Origin: an uncultured Eubacteriales bacterium
GTDB lineage: Bacteria; Bacillota; Clostridia; Oscillospirales; Oscillospiraceae
Reading direction: 5' to 3'
NCBI GenBank assembly: GCA_958402445.1
Contig: CATXTO010000004.1
Span: forward strand, 1 to 64,000
Length of the DNA: 64,000 nt
This document shows positions 24,642 through 33,478 of this stretch, one piece after another. A program made the translations under genes and the position numbers. Below the pieces are notes generated by a model. That model was given only the letters and a program-made list of their open reading frames with translations, made no database searches and had not been told where the DNA came from. Position 1 is the stretch's first letter. Every line of letters starts with the position of its first letter.

Positions 24642-25154
24642 TTGGAAAATAGAGGGAAACTGTTGATTTCAACGAAAACAGGGGCAGGAATAAAAACCCT
24701 ACTGACAGTTTGCAGTGTGATTATGCTGATTATGGGCACTTTTATAGCGTTCAATTTCAATCTTTTCCGTGAATTAGGAAAAGAAGTTTTAGACAATGCT
24801 ACAATAGGAGTTATTATTGGGCTCGTGGCCGTGGTATATCTGTTTCTGTATCCTGTTATTACAATGATCGGCAACCGGTCCTATTGTGAGATTTACGAAA
24901 ATGCAGTAGTCGGTATGACAAGTCTCAGTCTAAGTCAGCCCAATATGCCCATGCAAAAATTTGAAATTACCTACGACGAAATCATGAATACCACCGAAGC
25001 CGGAAAAACATTACATATTTATACGCAATATGCAACCTATGATGTTTTAGCAATGAAAAACCGGTCGGCGGTGGCAAACGAAATCAGGGCGAGAATCTCA
25101 AGTAAGAATCAGATTAACTCAGGCTTCTCAGCAGAAACAAAAAGAACCGTATAA
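24642..25154 (+). CDS. two-helix membrane protein, unknown
   Basis: This 170-residue protein has two transmembrane helices (LLTVCSVIMLIMGTFIAF and IGVIIGLVAVVYLFLYPVI), then a soluble part with YCEIYENAVVGMTSLSL and FEITYDEIMNTTEAGKTLHI. This hints at a PH-like domain of the YcxB or bPH2 kind. The TTG at 24642 is chosen because GGAGGAGG lies 4 bases upstream. A terminator hairpin follows at once. It could be element cargo or the first native gene at the right side of the mobile region. Confidence 0.7.
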   Translation: MENRGKLLISTKTGAGIKTLLTVCSVIMLIMGTFIAFNFNLFRELGKEVLDNATIGVIIGLVAVVYLFLYPVITMIGNRSYCEIYENAVVGMTSLSLSQPNMPMQKFEITYDEIMNTTEAGKTLHIYTQYATYDVLAMKNRSAVANEIRARISSKNQINSGFSAETKRTV

Positions 25155-25160
25155 ACCAGC

Positions 25161-25190
25161 AGTACCGGCTCCCTGCTCGGAGCCGGTACT
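25161..25190 (+). terminator. terminator hairpin
   Basis: AGTACCGGCTCC (25161-25172) and GGAGCCGGTACT (25179-25190) form a perfect 12 bp stem with a 6-base loop, followed by ATTTCCCTT. It directly follows the membrane protein gene. Confidence 0.82.
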
Positions 25191-25311
25191 ATTTCCCTTA
25201 TCTCCTATCAATTCTGCAAATAAACGATTTATTTAATTTTCTCCGGATTTTATCTAACCAGGAAATGGCGATACAGCAGGTTATTACACGGAACTTTGCC
25301 CGGCGAAACAA

Positions 25312-25343
25312 AAACTGGCCGCCGGACATCCGGCAGCCAGTTT
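25312..25343 (-). terminator. secG terminator
   Basis: AAACTGGC-C-GCCGG (25312-25325), a 4-base loop, and CCGGC-A-GCCAGTTT (25330-25343). On the minus strand it is followed by TTTGTTTT. It lies 11 bases beyond the secG stop. Confidence 0.85.
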
Positions 25344-25354
25344 AGGCGACAGTA

Positions 25355-25591
25355 TCAAATTAGGTTCAGCGCCAGGGTAAAGACAGCAAAGGCCAACCCC
25401 ATCCATTTTGTCACAGAAGCCAGCATACGATCCTTACTGCCCCGTTTGGATTTTGAAAGATACGTATCTCCGCCGCCGCGGATGGCACCGGAGAGCCCAG
25501 ACTCCTTCCCGGACTGCAGCAGCACAATCAAAATCAAAGCGACGCAGGAAATCACCTGGAAAACCGTAAAGATAATCTCAAGAGCTTTCAT
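25355..25591 (-). CDS. secG: preprotein translocase subunit SecG
   Basis: This 78-residue SecG has two membrane helices: LEIIFTVFQVISCVALILIV at the start and MGLAFAVFTLALNLI at the end. The conserved middle is LLQSGKESGLSGAI, then a glycine-rich loop. It assists SecYE in the cytoplasmic membrane. The ATG at 25591 follows GAGGTG; the longer upstream frame is not typical of the family. prfB follows upstream on the same strand. Confidence 0.92.
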   Translation of the reverse strand: MKALEIIFTVFQVISCVALILIVLLQSGKESGLSGAIRGGGDTYLSKSKRGSKDRMLASVTKWMGLAFAVFTLALNLI

Positions 25592-25741
25592 GTTCACCTC
25601 CATCCGCCCACTGGCGGCAGCCGTGTTTCCGGCAGACGGCACGCCGAGTTCCAATCCCATAGGACATGCATTCCATAGCCGGATTATTATAGCACGGGAA
25701 AGGCATTCTGGCAAGTATTTTTTCAAAAAATACCAAAGTCC

Positions 25742-26866
25742 TTACTTTGTCACCCAATTTCCGGTGGCGGAGCAGGTTAAATATGCGTTGATAAAGGGGT
25801 CCAAATCTCCATCCATAACGCTGTTCACATTGGACGTCTCACAGCCTGTCCGAGTGTCTTTGACCAGGGTATAGGGCATAAATACATAATTCCGAATTTG
25901 GCTGCCCCATTCAATTTTCTGCTGGACTCCCTTGATATCCGAAATTTTGTCCAGGTGTTCCCTCTCTTTAATCTCCACCAGCTTAGAACGCAGCATACGC
26001 ATGCAGGTTTCTCGATTTTGAAACTGAGACCGCTCTGTTTGGCAAGCAACCACAATGCCCGATGGCTTGTGAATCAAGCGGACTGCAGAGGATGTTTTGT
26101 TAATATGCTGACCGCCGGCGCCGGAAGACCGGTAGACCTGCATTTCAATGTCCTCCGGTTTGATTTCAATATCGGAAGACGTGTCGGTAATCTCCGGAAT
26201 CACCTCCACGGCGGCAAAGGAGGTTTGCCGTCGGGCGTTCGCGTCAAAGGGCGAAACCCGCACCAGCCGGTGAACGCCGTTCTCCCCTTTTAAAAAGCCG
26301 TAAGCATTGGGCCCCTCGATGACAATATCCGCCGATTTCAGACCGGCCTCGTCTCCATCCAAATAGTCCATGATTTTATAGGAAAAGCCGTGCCGGTCCG
26401 CCCACCGCGTATACATCCGGTAGAGCATCTGGCACCAGTCCTGGGCCTCCGTTCCCCCGGCGCCTGCGTGAAAGGACAGCAACGCGTTATTCGCATCGTA
26501 TTCCCCGGTGAGCAGCGTTTCCAGTCTGGCCTCCTCCATTTGCTCTGCGAGCTGCTCATAGCCCTGCCGCAACTCCGGCAAAAGGGAGTCATCCTGTTCC
26601 TCCAGCGCCATTTCACAAATTGTCAGAAGGTCTTCCCAGTCCCGGCGCATTTTTTCAAAGTTTTCCACCTTGGCTTCCAACAGCTTGGCCTTTACCACCA
26701 CCTTCTGGGACTTTTCCGGGTCATCCCAGAAGCCATGGGACTCCTGTATTGCGTGGAGCCGCTCCAGTTCGTTTTTCGCCCCCTCCAAATTTAAGGAAAC
26801 GCTCAGCTCCTCCAACTGAGGGCGCATATCCTGCAGCTTCAGTCTGTATTCTTCAAATTCAATCAT
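25742..26866 (-). CDS. prfB: peptide chain release factor 2
   Basis: This 374-residue RF2 terminates translation at UGA and UAA. It has the anticodon-like SPF (205-207) in VRVSPFDANARR and the catalytic GGQ (251-253) in SSGAGGQHINKT. Many bacteria need a +1 frameshift near codon 25, but here that region reads straight through (LSVSLNLEGA) without an in-frame UGA. Autoregulation by frameshift is therefore absent. It sits alone between secG and a gene-free stretch. Confidence 0.97.
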   Translation of the reverse strand: MIEFEEYRLKLQDMRPQLEELSVSLNLEGAKNELERLHAIQESHGFWDDPEKSQKVVVKAKLLEAKVENFEKMRRDWEDLLTICEMALEEQDDSLLPELRQGYEQLAEQMEEARLETLLTGEYDANNALLSFHAGAGGTEAQDWCQMLYRMYTRWADRHGFSYKIMDYLDGDEAGLKSADIVIEGPNAYGFLKGENGVHRLVRVSPFDANARRQTSFAAVEVIPEITDTSSDIEIKPEDIEMQVYRSSGAGGQHINKTSSAVRLIHKPSGIVVACQTERSQFQNRETCMRMLRSKLVEIKEREHLDKISDIKGVQQKIEWGSQIRNYVFMPYTLVKDTRTGCETSNVNSVMDGDLDPFINAYLTCSATGNWVTK

Positions 26867-27150
26867 TGTACTTCGCTCACAATCAAAAAAGTTAGATTTT
26901 CTATGTTATTATAAACGGGAATAGCCAATCTGTAAAGGGGGAAAATGGAAAGTGGTGTTGAATCCCCTTCTGTTCCCCGGCTTGTCCATGTAAAAATTGC
27001 CGCGGGGGTCCGACCAGCACCGGCGTGCCATCGGGACCCGCCGATTGAATTGGCCGGAACAGCGCAGCGCCATGGAAAGACTGAAATCCTGGAAGCATCC
27101 AGGTCTCAAGCCTGATGGAACGCCTTGTGTAACAGGGATTAACCACTCAA
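26867..27150. other. gene-free region upstream of prfB
   Basis: No supported gene. Several frames on the minus strand stay open but none has a start with a ribosome site or a recognisable motif. It may include the prfB leader or decayed coding sequence continuing from the small ORF at 27151-27249. Confidence 0.35.
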
Positions 27151-27249
27151 TCAGCGCCTGCTGATGGAATAAGTCTCCTCTGCGAAAATTAGGTCGTCTA
27201 CATCTTCGCAGGGCTCCGGGATCTGTCTTGGCCCAGAAATGGAATCCAT
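27151..27249 (-). CDS. possible 32-residue ORF with strong ribosome site
   Basis: The ATG at 27249 is preceded by AAGGAGGGG with 5 bases between. The product starts MDSISGPRQIPEPCEDVDDL and ends SISRR, an acidic peptide. After the TGA another frame continues with LIEWLIPVTQGVPSGLRPGC, so this may be the front of a frameshifted gene rather than a true small protein. No family was recognised. Confidence 0.35.
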   Translation of the reverse strand: MDSISGPRQIPEPCEDVDDLIFAEETYSISRR

Positions 27250-27363
27250 CGCTTCCCCTCCTTAAAAATTGCAGTCTAAAAACCATTCTATGTCGCTGAT
27301 TGTCCTAATATGCCTGTACCTCGACAACTGGGCGTCTGATTGGAACAGATGCGAAAAATGGTC

Positions 27364-27392
27364 TTGCTATTTTTTTCTCTATATAGTATAAT
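27364..27392 (+). promoter_or_regulatory. tRNA-Leu promoter
   Basis: TTGCTA (27364-27369) and TATAAT (27387-27392) are 17 bases apart and end 13 bases before the mature tRNA 5' end. Confidence 0.75.
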
Positions 27393-27405
27393 AAGCATAT
27401 CTTCC

Positions 27406-27492
27406 GCCGGTGTGATGGAATTGGTAGACGTAGTGGACTCAAAATCCACCGCCAGCGATGGCGTGCCGGTTCGAGTCCGGCCACCGGCACCA
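27406..27492 (+). tRNA. tRNA-Leu (anticodon CAA)
   Basis: The 7 bp acceptor GCCGGTG (27406-27412) pairs with CACCGGC (27482-27488), followed by an encoded ACCA. The anticodon stem GTGGA/TCCAC encloses the loop CTCAAAA, giving CAA. A long variable arm, typical of class II leucine tRNAs, precedes the T-loop GGTTCGAGTCC. It stands alone and an AT-rich gene follows, so it could be an integration site, but no duplicated 3' end was found within the window. Confidence 0.96.
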
Positions 27493-27579
27493 TTTTCGAA
27501 AGAAGTCGATTGTTGTAAAACAGTCGACTTTCTTTTCTTTTAATGGTACAATGTTATTATGTTTTGGAGGTGAGATAAA

Positions 27580-28131
27580 TTGGATTCGACAACTTCTACT
27601 ATCTTAACTGTCTCAATTCCAGCGATAATCTCAATTCTTGGATTCGTCGTTACTTATATGTCCATGAAAAAAAATTTCCAGCATGAATTACGTCAGCAAA
27701 AAGTTAATATTCAATTAGAAAAAATGTCTGTTGTTCCATATGAAGTTTTGAAATTTATGCAAGATTTGATTGATTCAGGCAAGAACGGAAAAAAGATTTC
27801 TGAAGCTGAAATATTAAGGCGAATGAATGAATTATATACTACAATTTTTGCCTATGGTTCCCCGGCAGCTATTGCTATCTTATCCTCAATGCAAAGTGAA
27901 AATTATATTAATGCGACTATCCCGCAAGATCAAGATAAGTTTAGGATGATGTGCTATTATGTATTGTTAGCAGTACAAATACGGTTTGATATCACAGGTC
28001 AAATCATTACTGCTGATAAATGGTTTAAAATGCGTTTGACTGATTATGATAGTAATCGAAATGAATTCTCTCAGGCAAACAATAAATTAGTAGAAGAACT
28101 TTCTTTAAGTAAAGAGTTCCTTATTAATTGA
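27580..28131 (+). CDS. single-pass membrane protein, unknown
   Basis: This 183-residue protein has one N-terminal helix (ILTVSIPAIISILGFVVTYM), followed by KKNFQHELRQQKVNIQLEKM and a helical cytosolic domain. The TTG at 27580 is preceded by GGAGGTGAG. Its composition is AT-rich, unlike the housekeeping genes, and it starts 88 bases after tRNA-Leu, which suggests acquired DNA. The helix-plus-tail layout resembles the protein at 22510-22851. No function can be assigned. Confidence 0.7.
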   Translation: MDSTTSTILTVSIPAIISILGFVVTYMSMKKNFQHELRQQKVNIQLEKMSVVPYEVLKFMQDLIDSGKNGKKISEAEILRRMNELYTTIFAYGSPAAIAILSSMQSENYINATIPQDQDKFRMMCYYVLLAVQIRFDITGQIITADKWFKMRLTDYDSNRNEFSQANNKLVEELSLSKEFLIN

Positions 28132-28217
28132 TGTAGAGGGTATCTATTTTGTCAACGCTTCCCAAGAATTCTTATCAGTACTCGGGTCATAGCATTTACA
28201 ACACCTCGCAGGAAACC

Positions 28218-28261
28218 CATACCCCCTCCTGGCAGATGTCAATCTGCCAGGAGGGGGTATG
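28218..28261. repeat. 19 bp perfect palindromic hairpin
   Basis: CATACCCCCTCCTGGCAGA (28218-28236) is repeated perfectly inverted at 28243-28261 around TGTCAA. No T-run follows on either strand. It may be a terminator variant, a miniature element end or a repeat of the REP kind. Confidence 0.7.
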
Positions 28262-28774
28262 CGCATTCAACTGACGAAAAACGCCCCTGCCTACTCTTGT
28301 CAGCAGGCCAGAGGTGTATTTTTCTACCATGGAATTGTCTTTTGAAAAAAGTCTGGGTAAAAGGTGGGTATTTACAACTGCCTGCATGGAAAATTGCTGT
28401 TTTGGGGGAAATTATAAGTAAAAATTTGATGAGGTGATATCACAGCAATATCACATAGAGACGCGATATCCTTTGGCTTACTCCATATCCCTTGGGCTCT
28501 ACACCGCAACCCAAGACAAAGACATCCATTTTAATTAAATTTGTAAATGAGAATGAGGCAGCTAGGTCATATACAAAAAAGTGTGCTCTGGCTGCGATAA
28601 AAAAGTAGGACTGAAGGACAGCCACGGAGACGCGTTTGATAGTATAAATGTGCAACAAGCGAAAAGTACGGATGCTGCCTAAGGTACCGGCAATCGCGGA
28701 GCTGTGCCGGTATATGAATTGGCGGTGTATTCTGGACGGAGAATTTACGGACCACAATTACAATCTTAAGTCGT
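28262..28774. other. gene-free 513 bp, likely decayed
   Basis: No gene is supported. A short plus-strand frame at about 28648-28830 encodes LPKVPAIAELCRYMNWRCIL but lacks a ribosome site and overlaps the 3' end of the next gene. The content looks like degraded accessory DNA. Confidence 0.35.
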
Positions 28775-29440
28775 TTATGTTGATATTTTTTGGGGCAAGC
28801 TCCCTTTTCTTGATTGAATCAACTCACTAGCTAAACGTTCTAGACAGTGCGCTATCATTGTGAAACCAATAAAATTTGTTCTGATTAAAATAACTCCGAT
28901 ACCTAATGAAAATATAAAGGAGGCTAGAAGTTCACATAAAACATCCTGGCCAAATTTTCTTTTGGTTATTATATTTTGAATGCAGATGCTGATACACCAA
29001 ATAACTGCTGTGATCGGTGCCGACAAAATTCCGTCCATATTTCGCAACCGGGCAAGCATGTATATGAAAGACTGCATCATCATTCGTTGAGGAACTTCCA
29101 TTAAGATGGCATCCAACATAGATAAAAATAATTGCTTACTAGATAACTTTTTAAATGGTCTTTTTATGGAAGCGATTGTAGAAACAATGCAAACAATCAG
29201 AATCATAAATAGCCAAATTTTAAAATCAAATAAACTGGTATAATTGAACAAAAACAAGTTGCTATTTCTTACTATCCAAATGGTTGGGAATAAGGCTGCT
29301 AAAAACACACTGAATTGAATCAAACATTTCAAGTTTAATTTATTTAAAACAACATCAATACCCATCTTCGTGATATACCAAAAGCCAGATAATAAAACTC
29401 CAAACAAAGCAGATAGGCTTATAAATCCCATCATAATCAT
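28775..29440 (-). CDS. polytopic membrane protein, degenerate CPBP-like
   Basis: This 221-residue protein has about six hydrophobic helices. AILMEVPQRMMMQSFIYMLA resembles the EExxxR motif of CPBP/Abi intramembrane proteases with the first Glu missing. FTMIAHCLERLA resembles their C-terminal histidine motif. The middle histidine motif is not evident, so activity is doubtful. GAGG precedes the ATG. The TetR regulator lies just upstream on the same strand and may control it. Confidence 0.6.
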   Translation of the reverse strand: MIMMGFISLSALFGVLLSGFWYITKMGIDVVLNKLNLKCLIQFSVFLAALFPTIWIVRNSNLFLFNYTSLFDFKIWLFMILIVCIVSTIASIKRPFKKLSSKQLFLSMLDAILMEVPQRMMMQSFIYMLARLRNMDGILSAPITAVIWCISICIQNIITKRKFGQDVLCELLASFIFSLGIGVILIRTNFIGFTMIAHCLERLASELIQSRKGSLPQKIST

Positions 29441-29632
29441 TTAACATCCTCTTCCGATTTATTCCGCGTGCTGTTGCCACTCCATTAAGTAAAATATGCT
29501 AGGTCGGTTTCCAATCTATCGCGCTATCCCTTTTTCGCCTAAGAAGAATTATTGATCTTGCGCCAACTTGGCCCGAAGTAACCTCAAAATAATTCAGTCC
29601 TATGCCTTGAGCTTAATCAAAGCGTTTGTTCC

Positions 29633-30208
29633 TTATTTCACATTCCCTTCACAATGGCGGCACTTTAAGCCTTGATAGCCATCTGTCAACATCTTGCTGA
29701 TAAACTCGTCATCCCATGATAATTTTAAATAAGAGGTGGCGAGCATAGTTGCGATTCCGTGCGCAAATATCCACATTTCAAGGTTAAGCAAGGCGGCGCT
29801 TTCTGCACTTAATCCCGTGTCCTTTTGAATAAGCGCAATCACCGGTTTATTTTCTTCCGTGTTTTTTATGATTTCCTCCTGGGAGCGGTCACGCATAAAC
29901 AACAGTTTAAACAATTCCTTTTCCTCTTTCGCAAAACGGATATAGGAGATGCCGATGGCTTTGTAAGGTGGATACTTTCCACTTTCCATATCCTTTTTCA
30001 TATAGCCTTGATACAGGTCGTTCGCTGCCTCTATGATCGCCCGTTGCACATCCTCCATACTCCGGAATAAGCTGAAAATCGGTTTTGAAGAGGAACCCAG
30101 CTTTGCCCCCAACGATCTGGCAGTAACCGCAGACATCCCGCTTTCCCTCGTCAGTTCCAAAGCCGCAGTAATGATTTCTTCTTTTGTAAACATAAAATTT
30201 CGTGGCAT
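29633..30208 (-). CDS. TetR family regulator
   Basis: This 191-residue repressor has an N-terminal TetR domain: MFTKEEIITAALELTRESGM and SAVTARSLGAKLGSSSKPIF cover the helix-turn-helix. The C-terminal ligand domain is all helical. The ATG at 30208 is preferred (GGAGAG upstream) over an ATG 8 codons earlier. It lies upstream of the CPBP-like membrane protein on the same strand. Confidence 0.88.
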   Translation of the reverse strand: MPRNFMFTKEEIITAALELTRESGMSAVTARSLGAKLGSSSKPIFSLFRSMEDVQRAIIEAANDLYQGYMKKDMESGKYPPYKAIGISYIRFAKEEKELFKLLFMRDRSQEEIIKNTEENKPVIALIQKDTGLSAESAALLNLEMWIFAHGIATMLATSYLKLSWDDEFISKMLTDGYQGLKCRHCEGNVK

Positions 30209-30404
30209 TTCAGCTCTCCATAAAAAACACAAGTAGCGCTACAGATGCTTCTTATTATATCCATACAAATTGAACCTGTCAATAGACGGCGACTGCGGCA
30301 ACCGATTTTTAGGGGCAGTGAGATGTTAAGCGACCCAAAGAATGCGCGGAACAAAAAATACCCCGGCGGGAAAAACTAACCGGATGCTTTTCTCACCTAA
30401 TCCA

Positions 30405-30720
30405 CCCCTTTCTTTTGTGTGGTGCGATCATGGCCGTCGTTGCCCCGCCCGTCCTTCAAGAAATGATTCGGGGGTTTCAGGTTGTATTCTTTCTCCAGCC
30501 TCCAAATTCAGGCCTTGTCGAAGCCGTCAGCCATGTCCTCAATTTCTGTCGCCGTGTATTGACGTTCTGCCCTCTCTTGCAGTGATAGGACCTGAGTGAC
30601 CGCCAATACCGCGCCTGTGCAACCCGCACATGTGTCCTTGTATGCTGGCACTCTCACAATATCAGCAAGCATTCGCCACATGGCAGGTTGTTCAGCGTTG
30701 CTTTCGCCGCCGGGTCAATG
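30405..30720 (-). pseudogene. decayed coding remnant
   Basis: One minus-strand frame gives MWRMLADIVRVPAYKDTCAG, then QERAERQYTATEIEDMADGF, an in-frame stop, and IWRLEKEYNLKPPNHFLKDG. Just upstream, another frame reads AIDPAAKATLNNLPCGEC. The peptide quality and the stop and frame change suggest a dead gene from a mobile element; the family was not identified. The rest of 30209-31103 shows nothing convincing. Confidence 0.5.
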
Positions 30721-31103
30721 GCATATGAACCGGACTTGCAGCTAAGCCGATTGTGTCATGTAATCGGCGATTTCCTTCATATAAAATCAAATTGGGTTTT
30801 AACATATCTGAAAGCCAAATGTTCTATATAAAAAGCTAGAATTATGGGAGTAGACATGCTATATTGAAATTAAGCTTACCACGGAATTCCGGCTTGTTTG
30901 TCTGAGATACGGCTGTTGGGCTGTTTTTCATTTTTAAACTAACTTTACGTTCGGGCGGGCAGGGCGCGCGCAACAAGAATTGTAGTGATTTACGGTGTGC
31001 CGGTTTAAATAGGGAGCAAATGCACGCTCATGCTTTTTCCCCGACAAGGAAAACTCCCGATCAGGATTAATCTTTAAAAATTACGATATTCGGAGGAAAG
31101 CAA

Positions 31104-31643
31104 ATGTATTATTCAACAACCTATTCCTCTCCCATAAGCCTCCTCACGCTCGCCTGCAGTGGAGAAGGTCTGGTCGGTTTATGGATGGAGGGTCAAAAAT
31201 ACTTCGGGGGCACTATACCCCAGCCAATGGAAGAAAAAGCGGATATGCCCGTATTTACCGCTACTAAAAAATGGCTGGACAAGTATTTTTCAGGCGGCAA
31301 GCCCTCTGGCTCGGACTTGCCGCTGGCCCCCATCGGCAGTGAATTTCGGCAGGGAGTATGGCGAATTCTGCAAGAGATTCCATACGGCGAGATCACTACT
31401 TATGGTGAAATTGCAAAAAGGATGGCCGTAATGCTGGGAAAAGAAAGCATGTCAAGTCAGGCGGTAGGCGGAGCGGTCGGTCATAATCCTATTTCGATTA
31501 TCATTCCCTGCCATCGGGTTGTGGGTTCCCATGGCAGCCTAACCGGTTTCTCCGCCGGCGTTTCGGTCAAAAGAAAACTCCTGGAATTAGAGGGCGTCGA
31601 CATGTCAAAGCTATTTGTTCCCCAAAAAGGTACGGCGCTCTAA
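31104..31643 (+). CDS. ogt: methylated-DNA-protein cysteine methyltransferase
   Basis: This 179-residue suicide enzyme removes alkyl groups from O6-guanine. The acceptor Cys136 is in IIIPCHRVVGSHGSLTGFS. The preceding FRQGVWRILQEIPYGEITTY is the helix-turn-helix recognition region. GGAGG precedes the ATG. It lies 3 kb from the AlkC gene, so alkylation repair functions cluster here. A strong bidirectional terminator follows. Confidence 0.93.
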   Translation: MYYSTTYSSPISLLTLACSGEGLVGLWMEGQKYFGGTIPQPMEEKADMPVFTATKKWLDKYFSGGKPSGSDLPLAPIGSEFRQGVWRILQEIPYGEITTYGEIAKRMAVMLGKESMSSQAVGGAVGHNPISIIIPCHRVVGSHGSLTGFSAGVSVKRKLLELEGVDMSKLFVPQKGTAL

Positions 31644-31753
31644 AGGGGAAGGGACGCAGAAATAAATATTGCGGTTGAACCCGTATATCTGATGGGTAAT
31701 TCTTAGGATGCTTGATTCTCACCTGCCCTAGGATAAAGAACCGTGTAAAAAAT

Positions 31754-31791
31754 AAAAAATGCGCGCCGCAGAGCTGCGGCGCGCATTTTTT
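31754..31791. terminator. bidirectional terminator after ogt
   Basis: AAAAAATGCGCGCCGCA (31754-31770), loop GAGC, TGCGGCGCGCATTTTTT (31775-31791). A 17 bp perfect stem with T-runs for both directions. Confidence 0.9.
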
Positions 31792-32004
31792 ATTGCCAGG
31801 ATAGCTATTTCAAACTTCAAAGGATGGCAAATTGTTTTATCGACACGCCCCGCAAACCCGCGTGGAATGGGCGTTTTCTTTAATCCGACGATTAAACCGA
31901 CCAAGCCTGTAACGGCATGGTTCTGTACGGTTGGTCACCATTTGGGCACCACAAAACAAAAAAATAGCAAGCCCTTGTGAGGCCTGCCGACAGCCTTAGT
32001 ATAC
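31785..32004 (+). repeat. 200 bp dispersed repeat, copy 1
   Basis: It starts ATTTTTTATTGCCAGGATAG and matches 33479-33684 along its length, with about 25 extra bases after CTATTTCAAA. Shared blocks include TCGACACGCCCCGCAAACCC and CTGTAACGGCATGGTTCTGT. One frame encodes FNPTIKPTKPVTAWFCTVG in both copies, and some differences in it are silent. It could be coding remnant or a non-coding repeat. Confidence 0.75.
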
Positions 32005-32317
32005 CACACCCTCCCCGAAACCGCAAGAGGCAGGACCGCGTTTGCAAGCATGGACAAATAGGGCTTCATCCCCTGACAGAATGGGCCTCTGCGGACGCGG
32101 AGCCGAGGGGCCTGTATCATTACCTGAACCCCAAAAACGGGTTTCTATCGTTCCGCAAGACAGCCCCGGCCTGAAAATTAACCCCGTCTCATGTCGAGGC
32201 TGGTTTTATGCGCGTCGGGAATCCCAATTCCACCGAAAATAATCGTGGCAAGCGGGCAGAAGTATATACACTCCCGCAAAACGCTTGTTGGGAACCGGAA
32301 CCCAAACCACGGAAAAG

Positions 32318-32339
32318 GACCGCCAACGGCGGTCTTTTT
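32318..32339 (+). terminator. terminator hairpin
   Basis: GACCGCC (32318-32324), AAC, GGCGGTC (32328-32334), then TTTTT. A typical intrinsic terminator shape, though no intact gene precedes it closely. The sequence 32005-32317 shows no supported gene. Confidence 0.65.
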
Positions 32340-32665
32340 CATAGCCTCTAACGGGGTGGCCGCGCGTCCTACGGACGCTCTAAACACGAGGGGATACTTC
32401 CCTTTTCCAGCCGGTTAAACCTCCCGTATTCAGCGCCCGCAAGGGCGCGTAGCCACTCCACAGGTGGAGCGGTTGGCAAGGCAGCGCAAGCGGCCCTTGC
32501 TGGGGGATTGGGGGCGGCCCCCAACAAGCAGATTTTGCAGGTTTTCGCGGAGGCGAAAAAGTGGAAAATCGTTTCGTGTGTACCACGAAACACTGCTTGC
32601 CACGATTTAAAAACAACAAAATGGGTAGTGCGTCTTTTACCAATAAGACGTACTGGAACTAGAAT
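32340..32665. other. GC-rich gene-free stretch, probable element remnant
   Basis: No gene is supported. It contains short inverted repeats such as GGGGGCGGCCCCC and CCACTCCACAGGTGGAG and is much richer in GC than its neighbours. It resembles non-coding DNA near mobilization regions, but this is an impression only. Confidence 0.35.
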
Positions 32666-33223
32666 CTATGAAACTGCATAGGTAAATACATTCAAATCTA
32701 CAATTTCTTTACCGCCCCAGTTCTTCTCTTGAACAGTATCGGGCTCTTTTATAAATCCATTTTTTATCAGTACTTTTTCAGAAAACACATTTTCAGGCAT
32801 GACAAATGCTTTCAACTTTTGAACGCCCAAATCATTACAAAGGTAATCCATTATAAGCCTTACTGTATCAGTCGCAATTCCTCTGTGCCAATACGATTCG
32901 TTTATGCGGTAGCCAATCGTTATTTGGTTCATTCTTTTTTTATAATCAACCAGCTCTGCAAGTCCTATGAGCTTATTAGGTTCATCGCACAGATAAATAC
33001 CTGCAATAATCAGTTTCTTTTTATCGAAATCTCTCCCGCCGAGGTTTCTAATTGCAGCTAGCAAACTTCCCTTGCTTTTTCTATACAGGAATGGAGGTAC
33101 ATATTGATAGACGTTAGGATTATTCGTAATTTCCATAAGGTCGTCCACGTCACCTTCAACCATTTTCCTGATGATAATATGGTCATTTCTTAGGTATGGA
33201 AATGTTTCAAACAGCTCTGCCAT
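32666..33223 (-). CDS. GNAT family acetyltransferase (RimJ/RimL-like)
   Basis: This 185-residue N-acetyltransferase opens with FPYLRNDHIIIRKMVEGDVD. GYRINESYWHRGIATDTVRL is the acetyl-CoA-binding Q/RxxGxG/A segment near residue 110, and KAFVMPENVFSEKVLIKNGF is the usual C-terminal motif. This suggests acetylation of a protein N-terminus or small molecule. It is preceded by a strong promoter in a segment that is also duplicated in front of the AlkC gene. Confidence 0.9.
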   Translation of the reverse strand: MAELFETFPYLRNDHIIIRKMVEGDVDDLMEITNNPNVYQYVPPFLYRKSKGSLLAAIRNLGGRDFDKKKLIIAGIYLCDEPNKLIGLAELVDYKKRMNQITIGYRINESYWHRGIATDTVRLIMDYLCNDLGVQKLKAFVMPENVFSEKVLIKNGFIKEPDTVQEKNWGGKEIVDLNVFTYAVS

Positions 33224-33286
33224 TGTATCACCGCCTTCGTTCGTCTTATAAGCCTAAGGCGAACAAATCCATAACTTGTCTTTTCC

Positions 33287-33315
33287 ATTCTAATAGTAAC
33301 GTATGGAAATGTCAA
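33287..33315 (-). promoter_or_regulatory. GNAT gene promoter (duplicated segment)
   Basis: On the minus strand TTGACA (33310-33315) and TAGAAT (33287-33292) are 17 bases apart. The surrounding 100 bases match those before alkC, including a CCTAAGG motif in the leader (33254-33260). Confidence 0.8.
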
Positions 33316-33478
33316 ACTGTTCATTTCATGTCATAACTTTATGCTGCTGTTCATAATTCAGTTTGTTCATCTGGGCACCATTTTACCCTTTGCGGGATTG
33401 TATTGTATACAGTGGAAATGCTGATTTCATGGGCTTTTCCGGCTGGAAAGAGGGTTCCGTTACCGCCGAATATTTACT

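Noticed and set aside
27406..28131. tRNA-Leu as attachment site of an integrated element
   Set aside because: No tyrosine integrase and no second copy of the tRNA 3' end were found in the window.
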